A DNA stretch of 7,612 bases from JAHEEL01 sp964195545 (GTDB lineage Bacteria; Actinomycetota; Acidimicrobiia; Spongiisociales; UBA5794), in contig CAXMQQ010000043.1 of the NCBI GenBank assembly GCA_964195545.1, forward strand, positions 1-7,612. The letters are read 5' to 3'. How positions within the stretch are numbered: position 1 is the first letter of the stretch; each line of letters begins with the position of its first letter. Positions 1-5,232 of this stretch are shown here, in pieces. Below the pieces are notes generated by a model that was not told where the DNA came from, did no database searches, and worked only from the letters and a program-made list of their open reading frames with translations. The position numbers were made by a program, and so were the translations under genes.

Positions 1-75
1 CGCGGGCAACCAATCAGACAACGACGGCGGCATCAACAACAACTGATCCCGCTCAACAGTACGCACATTCACCAT
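1..75 (-). CDS. IS1182-type transposase, N-terminal fragment cut by the window edge
   Basis: Read on the minus strand, an ATG at 75-73 opens 25 codons that stay open to the window edge. The peptide starts MVNVRTVERDQ and continues with LLLMPPSLSDWLP. This is the characteristic start of DDE transposases of the IS1182 type, which commonly begin with an RTVDRDQ segment followed by a PPSL-DWLP motif. The family cuts and joins the ends of its insertion sequence. The catalytic domain lies outside the window, so intactness cannot be judged. The frame is also open upstream to an ATG at 123-121, which would add 16 residues. I prefer 75 because family similarity begins there. A run of eight G residues (minus strand, 121-114) lies between the two possible starts. 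The family call is from memory of the motif, not a search. Confidence 0.72.
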   Translation of the reverse strand, partial: MVNVRTVERDQLLLMPPSLSDWLPA

Positions 76-250
76 GCCCACATCATGACCGAAACCGCCA
101 CAGAACGCGAGAACCCCCCCCATTCATGCGACAGCCCCCTATGGCAGGGGTTTCAACGCGTTCGGGGTTCGGAGCAGGTGGCCGTTGGTGCTGGTTCGTG
201 CCTGGAACATGCCAGGAGGGATCTCAGAATGGGTCTGAAGAGCGGCGATT
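76..250. other. Gap between the transposase start and the integrase remnant; probable IS end
   Basis: No convincing gene is seen here. The stretch is upstream of the transposase start, so it should contain that insertion sequence's end, but the second end is outside the window and the exact boundary cannot be fixed. It holds three small inverted repeats: CCCCT/AGGGG around ATGGC at 136-150, CCTGG/CCAGG at 201-216, and TCAGA/TCTGA at 224-238. It also holds the left copy of a 26-bp direct repeat (143-168). On the minus strand TTGAAA at 155-150 resembles a -35 box for the transposase, but no good -10 box follows. The hairpins at 201-238 lie just downstream of the integrase remnant's stop and could be its terminator or part of a recombination site; this is inference. 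Confidence 0.4.
143..168 (+). repeat. 26-bp direct repeat, left copy
   Basis: This copy reads GGCAGGGGTTT, then CA, then ACGCGTTCGGGGT. The partner at 1497-1522 is identical except for TG in place of CA, so 24 of 26 positions match. The orientation is the same and the offset is 1354 bp. It contains the 8-bp palindrome AACGCGTT and overlaps the right arm of the CCCCT/AGGGG hairpin at 136-150. Its position between the transposase start and the integrase remnant suggests an IS end or a recombination core site, but the sequence alone does not decide. Confidence 0.6.
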
Positions 251-382
251 CTACCGGTTGATCACAACGTCAGTGTGACGTGCGATCTCCGCCTCATCGT
301 CTTGAGTGGCATGCATGCAGTCAGACGCCATGTCGACTGTGGCGTGTCCCAAGTGGTTCATCAACGCCTTCAGTGAGAGACC
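251..382 (-). pseudogene. Tyrosine recombinase (phage-type integrase) C-terminal remnant, catalytic Tyr position is Cys
   Basis: On the minus strand a 43-codon segment from 382 down to the TAG at 253-251 reads like the extreme C-terminus of a tyrosine recombinase. It has a GLSLKALMNHLGH segment (the box with the conserved Leu-Gly-His), then ATVDMASD, then C-M-H and an acidic/basic tail ending DVVINR. In this family the LGH motif is followed about 10 residues later by the nucleophilic Tyr in a Y-x-H context. Here that codon (319-317) is TGC, Cys, which is one transition away from TAC. The upstream homology stops within a couple of bases of the purU stop codon (386-384), so the Arg-rich core and the DNA-binding domain are missing. 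The open frame does run into purU antisense, but that part shows no integrase character. I therefore call a truncated, inactive relic. It is short, so the family call is good but not certain. Confidence 0.62.
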
Positions 383-383
383 G

Positions 384-1229
384 CTAGGAGAACACGATCG
401 TTCGGTCCCCGATGACGAAGACCCGTTCCTCGACGTGGGCTCGAACCGCCCTGGACAGCACCAGACGCTCAATGTCGCGACCGGCAATCACCATCGAGGC
501 CGGGGTGTCGCTGTGGTTCACGGGCGCTACGTCCTGCGTGATGATGGGCCCGTCATCGAGGTCGGCCGTCACGTAGTGCGCGGTGGCGCCTATCAGCTTG
601 ACCCCACGATCCCAAGCCTGGTGATACGGACGAGCTCCCTTGAACCCCGGGAGGAACGAATGGTGGATGTTGATGGCTCGTCCTTCGAGCCGCTCGCACA
701 CCTCGGGGCTCAGGATCTGCATGTAACGGGCGAGCACGACGAGATCGATGCGGTAGTCGTCGACGAGGGTCAGCAACGCGGCATCGGCGTCTTGCTGAGT
801 CGACGGCGTCACGGGCAAGTGACGGAACTCAATGCCCTCCCGCTCAACGACATTCTCGAGATCTTCGTGATTCGAGACGACAATCGCGATCTCGGCCGCC
901 AATTCACCGGAGTGATGCCGATTCAGCAGGTCGACCAGGCAGTGGTCGTACTTCGATACGAGGATCATCACGCGGGGCTGGTGATCCGCTCTGCGGACAC
1001 GAAGCTCACCATCGAACTCCCGGACCCTCGACGCGAGATGGGCCGAGATCTCGTCCGGATCCTCGAGATCATCTTCGAACACCGTGCGCATCACGAAGGT
1101 ATTCGTAGCGTGGTCGGTGAACTGCTTGTTCGCGATGATGTTCGCGTCCAACTCGAGCAACCCTGTCGCGAAACTTGCCACGATGCCGCGCACGTCTGCG
1201 CATTTGAGGGTCAGGATGAATCTGCTCAT
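384..1229 (-). CDS. purU: Formyltetrahydrofolate deformylase (PurU)
   Basis: Cytosolic hydrolase that converts 10-formyltetrahydrofolate and water to tetrahydrofolate and formate. It balances the one-carbon pool and can supply formate for purine synthesis. The 281-residue product matches the usual family length (about 280). An N-terminal ACT-type regulatory domain (about residues 1-80, starting MSRFILTLKCADVRGIV) is followed by a formyltransferase domain (about 85-281). The catalytic set is present: Asn187 and His189 in INIHHSFLPGFKGA, and Asp225 in DLDDGPII. The frame is open upstream to a GTG at 1280. I chose the ATG at 1229 because the ACT-domain similarity begins there; its Shine-Dalgarno is weak, and the GTG inside the extension at about 1244 is an alternative. 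It stands alone on the minus strand, divergent from the nucleotidyltransferase pseudogene, with an integrase scar touching its stop codon. Confidence 0.93.
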   Translation of the reverse strand: MSRFILTLKCADVRGIVASFATGLLELDANIIANKQFTDHATNTFVMRTVFEDDLEDPDEISAHLASRVREFDGELRVRRADHQPRVMILVSKYDHCLVDLLNRHHSGELAAEIAIVVSNHEDLENVVEREGIEFRHLPVTPSTQQDADAALLTLVDDYRIDLVVLARYMQILSPEVCERLEGRAINIHHSFLPGFKGARPYHQAWDRGVKLIGATAHYVTADLDDGPIITQDVAPVNHSDTPASMVIAGRDIERLVLSRAVRAHVEERVFVIGDRTIVFS

Positions 1230-1550
1230 AGGCCCAGCAGGGTACCGCACTTCAATCCTGCCCATCCCGATCTGATCCACGCTCTAGCGAGCCTCTGAGC
1301 AAACGAGGAACACGGTCCGGATCAGGAACAGAGGGTGTCGGACATGCCGTTGACTGTCCCGGTACCGAGAGGACGGGCAGTGCATCGATGACCCGGTGGA
1401 CGAGTCCCTCGACGACGCGGTCGCTCCACCGGTGACCACAACCACGGCGCCGCCGGTCAGCATCACAACGACCCCGTGGCGGTGGCCCCGGACGACGGCA
1501 GGGGTTTTGACGCGTTCGGGGTCGCCGTGGGATCGGATGGAATTCCGGAT
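1230..1550. other. Divergent intergenic region with a Thr/Pro-rich relic and one repeat copy
   Basis: This 321-bp stretch separates purU (leftward) from the nucleotidyltransferase pseudogene (rightward). I find no -35/-10 pair that I would defend for either gene. One plus-strand frame (about 1387-1479) encodes a DDPVDESLDD segment, then APPVTTTTAPPV and ITTTP. This is the kind of Thr/Pro linker common in secreted actinobacterial proteins, but it has no good start, and a stop lies shortly upstream at 1351-1353. It is probably chance or a relic. The right copy of the 26-bp repeat (1497-1522) lies in the same stretch. Short minus-strand reading frames here look spurious. Confidence 0.35.
1497..1522 (+). 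repeat. 26-bp direct repeat, right copy
   Basis: This is the partner of the copy at 143-168, same strand, 24 of 26 positions identical; the only differences are TG for CA at 1508-1509. The flanks on both sides are unrelated, so the duplicated unit seems to be only this short core. It falls inside the N-terminal extension of the longest reading frame of the nucleotidyltransferase pseudogene. That is one reason to prefer a downstream start for that gene. Confidence 0.6.
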
Positions 1551-2137
1551 GTGTTCGAGGAACTGATCGCAGCCGTGGGACCTCCTCGAGGTTTCAACTG
1601 TCCCTGGTACGTTGCCGGTGGATGGGCGATCGATCTATTCGCCGGACGCGTCACACGAGATCACTCCGACGTCGATCTCATGGTGGCTCGCAGTGACCGG
1701 GAGTCGGTCTGCTCGCACTTCCGAAACCGGGCGCTCGCAAAGGTGATGCCTCATCCGGACGGTCTCGTCGGTCGGGGGACTGTCGAGCCATGGGGCGGTG
1801 AGCGGCTCGATCTTCCGGTGCATCAGTTGTTCGCCGACGATGCCGCACGGAATCGAATCGAGATCCTTTTCGGCGAAATCGAAGGTGACGTATGGCGGTA
1901 TCGAAGGAATCCTGCCGTGGTCCGCTCGATCAACGACGTGGCACTCACTTCCCACAGGGCATTCCGCTCCTTGCGCCGGAGGTTGTGCTCCTGTTCAAAG
2001 CGAAGTTGATGCGAACGTGGGATGCCGCCGACTTTGACACTGCGGCCGCTGTCATGGGACTCGAACGTCGATCCTGGCTCACAGATGCACTCGAACAGTC
2101 CCATCCCGGTCACGAATGGATCACCGCACTCGCCTAG
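1551..2137 (+). pseudogene. Aminoglycoside nucleotidyltransferase-like (ANT(2'')-type) gene, frameshifted
   Basis: The first part (frame of 1551, open to 2009) carries the nucleotidyltransferase signature: PWYVAGGWAIDLF, then GRVTRDHSDVDL. This gives the Gly-Gly loop and the paired Asp residues that bind Mg-nucleotide, as in the aminoglycoside 2''-adenylyltransferase family. The family's C-terminal motif, GIPLLAPEVVLLFKAK, appears in a different frame from about 1956 and runs to a TAG at 2135-2137. The switch, between about 1941 and 1960, fits loss of one base. No classical X-XXY-YYZ slippery heptamer is visible there, so a disabling mutation or sequence error is more likely than programmed frameshifting. 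Without the shift the protein would be about 195 residues. Start choice: GTG at 1551 with a purine-rich stretch upstream; the frame is open back to a GTG at 1476, but that part contains the 26-bp repeat and no family similarity. Many homologues have no proven resistance role. The stop lies 9 bp before the ProA-like gene, suggesting cotranscription. Confidence 0.72.
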
Positions 2138-2146
2138 GGTTGGCCC

Positions 2147-3646
2147 ATGGAACGACTCGACGCACCGACCGCAGGTATGCCGATCATATGGGGTGGCGAC
2201 CGCATCACACGGGTGAGCGAGGATCTGGCAGCGGCCTTCCGACCCGGTGACTCCCTGATCGTCATGCAGAGCGACGGGAACCTCCTGCACGTACCCGCCT
2301 CCGAACAGGCGATCGCCACCACGGCGGTTGATGCCGCTTCGACGGCATTCGGTCAGATGAGCCAGATCACCGACGAACGGATCTCAGAATTCTACGAGAT
2401 GTTCGCTGGCACCCTTGCCGACGACAACTCCTTCGGCCCGATCGCTGCCGCGAATCGATCCGATGTGGCCAAGGCACGCTCCAGGGGCCGGTCGGCGACA
2501 CGGCTCGTTCTGAATGAGAAGATGCGGTCCGACATGATCGACGGACTTCGGTCGTGGCGGGATGCTCCCACAGGCCGGGGAAGTATTGTCGAGACAACGC
2601 AGCATGACGGTTGGCGAGTCGACCGGATCCGGGATGGCCTCGGCGTTGTCGGGTTCGTCTTCGAGGGACGACCGAACGTGTTCGCCGATGCCACCGGCGT
2701 GCTGCGCAGTGGTAATACCGTCGTGTTCCGGATCGGTTCCGACGCGCTCGGCACTGCTCGAGCCATCGTCGCACACGCTCTTCGGCCCGCCTTGTCACTC
2801 TCGGGTCTCCCGTCGGGGGCCGCCGTGCTTGTCGACAGCGCCTCGCACGCGGCGGCATGGGCGATGTTCTCGGATCCCCGTTTGGCGCTCGCAGTGGCCA
2901 GGGGATCGGGCGGAGCGACGGCACAGCTTGGGGCCGTAGCTCGCCAGGCAGGCAACTCGGTGAGCCTTCACGGAACCGGCGGAGCATGGATCGTCGCCGG
3001 TGCCACCGCCGATGCCGGTGCCTTCGGAGCCGCCGTTTACCACTCGCTCGACCGGAAGGTCTGCAACACCCTCAACACATGCTGCATCGTTGAGGAGAGA
3101 GCGGGCGAATTGGTGCCCGAGTTCCTCCGGGCGCTCGAACGTGCCGCTGAACGACTGGGCGTCCAGCCCAAACTCCACGTACTCGAGTCGTCGACCGGCG
3201 TCGTCCCGAAGGCGTGGTTCGCCAGGATGGTTCTGATCGCTCGGGCCGGTGGCGAGCAACGCGAATACCAGGCGGAACTCATCGCAGAGAGCCGACTCGG
3301 GGACGAGTGGGAGTGGGAGGACAGCCCCGAGGTCACGCTCGTCATCGTGCCGTCGATAGATTCAGCGGCCGACCTCTTCAACCGGTACAGTCCGCGATTC
3401 GTCACGTCACTGATCTCCGACGACCAAGCTGAGCACGATCGGTTCTTCGATCTTGTCGACGCACCATTCGTCGGCAACGGCTTCACCCGTTGGGTCGACG
3501 GTCAGTACGCACTCGACAAACCGGAACTGGGGCTCTCGAACTGGCAGCACGGACGTCTCTTCGGACGGGGCGGCATCCTGTCGGGCGACTCGGTCTACAC
3601 GATCCGAACGCGCGTGACCCAAGAAGACCCGGACATCGGGCGCTAG
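2147..3646 (+). CDS. ProA-family glutamate-5-semialdehyde dehydrogenase-like protein, long divergent form
   Basis: Aldehyde-dehydrogenase-fold protein of the gamma-glutamyl phosphate reductase family. ProA reduces gamma-glutamyl phosphate with NADPH to glutamate-5-semialdehyde in proline synthesis. Family features seen: GVVGFVFEGRPNVFAD at about 167-181 (ProA has ESRPNV); SGN and GSDA at 188-200; the probable catalytic Cys306 in DRKVCNTLNTCC; and a ProA-like C-terminus from about 415 with RFVTSLISDD, NGFTRWVDG and LFGRGG. At 499 residues it is about 80 longer than ordinary ProA (about 415). ProA similarity begins near residue 58, so the first 55-60 residues are an extra segment with no domain I recognise. 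The substrate-side EH-x-GN-C-H motif of ProA is altered here (LHGTGGAW, 274-281). With no proB nearby, this may be a paralogue with another acyl-phosphate or aldehyde substrate; that is inference. The ATG at 2147 has a poor ribosome site (AGGGTTGG) and follows the pseudogene stop by 9 bp, so translational coupling is possible. Confidence 0.8.
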   Translation: MERLDAPTAGMPIIWGGDRITRVSEDLAAAFRPGDSLIVMQSDGNLLHVPASEQAIATTAVDAASTAFGQMSQITDERISEFYEMFAGTLADDNSFGPIAAANRSDVAKARSRGRSATRLVLNEKMRSDMIDGLRSWRDAPTGRGSIVETTQHDGWRVDRIRDGLGVVGFVFEGRPNVFADATGVLRSGNTVVFRIGSDALGTARAIVAHALRPALSLSGLPSGAAVLVDSASHAAAWAMFSDPRLALAVARGSGGATAQLGAVARQAGNSVSLHGTGGAWIVAGATADAGAFGAAVYHSLDRKVCNTLNTCCIVEERAGELVPEFLRALERAAERLGVQPKLHVLESSTGVVPKAWFARMVLIARAGGEQREYQAELIAESRLGDEWEWEDSPEVTLVIVPSIDSAADLFNRYSPRFVTSLISDDQAEHDRFFDLVDAPFVGNGFTRWVDGQYALDKPELGLSNWQHGRLFGRGGILSGDSVYTIRTRVTQEDPDIGR

Positions 3647-3773
3647 CCCCACCGCGTACCCAGGGTTGCAGTCCTTGTATATGACGCCGTCAGCCCGCGG
3701 AATGAGTTCCCCGTATCGCGACGCTCTATCGTCCGGTCACAGCGGTTCAATCTTGAAGCGATCGGAGGATCGA
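3647..3773 (+). promoter_or_regulatory. Leader of the disulfide reductase gene, with a hairpin over its ribosome site
   Basis: This is the 127-bp gap between the ProA-like stop and the reductase ATG. The Shine-Dalgarno GGAGGA (3764-3769) is strong and fixes the downstream start at 3774. It sits in an inverted repeat: CGATC at 3759-3763, loop GGAG, GATCG at 3768-3772. The stem is only 5 bp, and CGATC/GATCG words are common in this DNA, so this may be chance. No convincing -35/-10 pair was found. Confidence 0.35.
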
Positions 3774-5141
3774 ATGGGTGAGCGACTCCTGGTCATCGGA
3801 GCAGACGCAGCCGGCATGACGGCGGCGAGTCAGGTGAGGCGTCGGAACCGGGACTTCGAGGTCATCGCCTACGAGATGGGGAACCATGCCAGTTACGCGG
3901 CGTGCGGAGAGCCCTATCACATCGCGGGCATCATCGACCCGATCGACAAGCTGATCGCCCGGACGCCCGAACAGTTCGCTCGTGCGGGGATCGAACTGCA
4001 TCTCCGCCATGAGGTCACGGCTGTCGACCTCGATCGCCGCGTCGTCGAAGTTCGAGACGCCGACGGGGAGACCACCCTCGAGAAAGGCTTCGACCATCTC
4101 ATGGTGTCGACCGGTGCCAGGGCGTCCGTGCCACCGATGCCAGGCCGTGGCCTCGATGGGGTGCACACGCTGCGCACACTCGGAGATGCAGCAGCGCTCA
4201 GGTCGATCGCTGATGCCGGTTCCGGAAACGCCGTGATCGTCGGGGGTGGCTACATCGGTCTCGAGGTCGCCGAGGCATTTCACACGCAGGGGTGGAACGT
4301 GACAATCGTCGAGGGGCTGCCCGCAGTGCTCGCGCGAACGCTCGACTCCGATCTTGGTGAACAGGTCGCCGAAGCAGTGCGTTCGATGGGCATCACCGTG
4401 CTCACTGGGGCGATGGTTGAGCGGATCGAAGGTACCGATCGGGTGACCGGAATCTCGATCGACGGAGGGAGTCTTCCGGCCGACGTCGTCGTGCTGTCGA
4501 CTGGTTCTCGACCGGTGGTTGAGATCGCTCGCGATGCAGGGATCCCGCTTGGGGAGACCGGTGCAATCGCTGTCGATGATCACCAGCGGACAGGGATCGA
4601 AGGCGTGTGGTCGGCAGGAGATTGTGCGGAAGCCCGACACCGTGTTACCGGCCGCCCGGCGAACTTGCATCTCGCCACCGTGGCGAGCAAGACGGGGCGG
4701 ATCGCTGGGGCCAACATCGCCGGCGGAGACCTTGCATTCCCGGGCACCATCGGAACAGCGATCACCCGCGTCCATGACCTCGAGGTCGCCACGACGGGAC
4801 TCCGTTCCTCGGATGGCGCGGCTGCCGGTCTCGACCTGGTCGACGCAACCGTGAGCGGTGGAACGATCGCCCACTACATGCCGGGATCGGAGGAGCTCAC
4901 CATCCGGGTCACGGCGGAGCGGGGAAGCGGCAGGATCGTTGGCGCCCAGATCGTTGGCGGAAGCGGTGCCGGGAAGCGCATCGACGTCTTCGCCACGGCC
5001 ATCTGGGACGGCATGACGGCAGGAACACTCGAGTGGGTGGATCTGGCCTACGCCCCGCCGTTTGCCCCCGTGTGGGATCTCATCGTGATCGCTGCTAGGA
5101 AGGTAGCGGCGGCGGCAAGTGTTGAGAAGATGCGCGCGTAG
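3774..5141 (+). CDS. FAD-dependent pyridine nucleotide-disulfide oxidoreductase, CoA-disulfide reductase/NADH oxidase family
   Basis: Flavoenzyme that passes electrons from NAD(P)H through FAD to a single redox cysteine. Relatives reduce CoA disulfide, polysulfide or oxygen. The order is typical: an FAD-binding N-terminus (VIGADAAGMTAAS, 7-19); the single-Cys active site in ASYAACGEPY with Cys44 (as Cys43 of staphylococcal CoA-disulfide reductase); an NAD(P)-binding GGGYIGLE (157-164); a second FAD motif, VWSAGDCAE (278-286); and a dimerisation domain ending LAYAPPFAPVWD with Tyr426. Tyr368 and Tyr426 fit the two tyrosines used by CoA-disulfide reductases. The 455-residue length fits the simple form, with no fused rhodanese domain. 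The frame is open 36 codons further upstream, but the strong GGAGGA site and the family start (MGERLLVIGA) place the start at 3774. It converges on leuS. CoA disulfide versus oxygen or sulfur as acceptor cannot be decided by sequence. Confidence 0.88.
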   Translation: MGERLLVIGADAAGMTAASQVRRRNRDFEVIAYEMGNHASYAACGEPYHIAGIIDPIDKLIARTPEQFARAGIELHLRHEVTAVDLDRRVVEVRDADGETTLEKGFDHLMVSTGARASVPPMPGRGLDGVHTLRTLGDAAALRSIADAGSGNAVIVGGGYIGLEVAEAFHTQGWNVTIVEGLPAVLARTLDSDLGEQVAEAVRSMGITVLTGAMVERIEGTDRVTGISIDGGSLPADVVVLSTGSRPVVEIARDAGIPLGETGAIAVDDHQRTGIEGVWSAGDCAEARHRVTGRPANLHLATVASKTGRIAGANIAGGDLAFPGTIGTAITRVHDLEVATTGLRSSDGAAAGLDLVDATVSGGTIAHYMPGSEELTIRVTAERGSGRIVGAQIVGGSGAGKRIDVFATAIWDGMTAGTLEWVDLAYAPPFAPVWDLIVIAARKVAAAASVEKMRA

Positions 5142-5186
5142 GTCAACAATCCGCGAACTGTGGGCTGTCAAGACACCTATACACAC

Positions 5187-5207
5187 CTGCGAACCCAGGG
5201 TTCGCAG
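5187..5207. terminator. Candidate bidirectional terminator hairpin between convergent genes
   Basis: CTGCGAACCC and GGGTTCGCAG form an exact 10-bp inverted repeat around one central A (5197). In RNA the inner pairs would open to a loop, leaving about 7-8 GC-rich pairs. It is centred in the 91-bp gap between the reductase stop (5141) and the leuS stop (5233), where a shared terminator is expected. There is no clear T tract on either side, so it is not a textbook intrinsic terminator; in high-GC actinobacteria such hairpins often lack one. Confidence 0.6.
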
Positions 5208-5232
5208 AGCATGGGGCGATGAGGGTGGATTC

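Noticed and set aside
114..121. Run of eight C (G on the minus strand) as a phase-variable tract controlling the transposase
   Set aside because: It lies before the preferred start at 75, so length change would not alter the protein. No other sign of phase variation.
136..150. CCCCT/AGGGG hairpin followed by TTT as a rho-independent terminator
   Set aside because: The stem is only 5 bp, no plus-strand gene ends before it, and it is better explained as part of an insertion sequence end.
141..278. 45-codon plus-strand frame beginning inside the left repeat copy
   Set aside because: No ribosome site or recognisable family, and it runs antisense into the integrase remnant. The right repeat copy shares only the first few codons.
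306..1298. 330-codon plus-strand open frame across purU
   Set aside because: It is antisense to purU, which has complete family motifs on the minus strand. The antisense peptide shows no recognisable domain and is a GC-rich shadow frame.
1284..1466. 60-codon minus-strand frame upstream of purU
   Set aside because: Low-complexity start, no ribosome site, no family resemblance, and it lies opposite the Thr/Pro-coding-like frame.
1941..1960. Programmed -1 ribosomal frameshift joining the two nucleotidyltransferase halves
   Set aside because: No X-XXY-YYZ slippery heptamer or obvious downstream stem was seen, and this family is not known to me to use recoding. A lost base is simpler.
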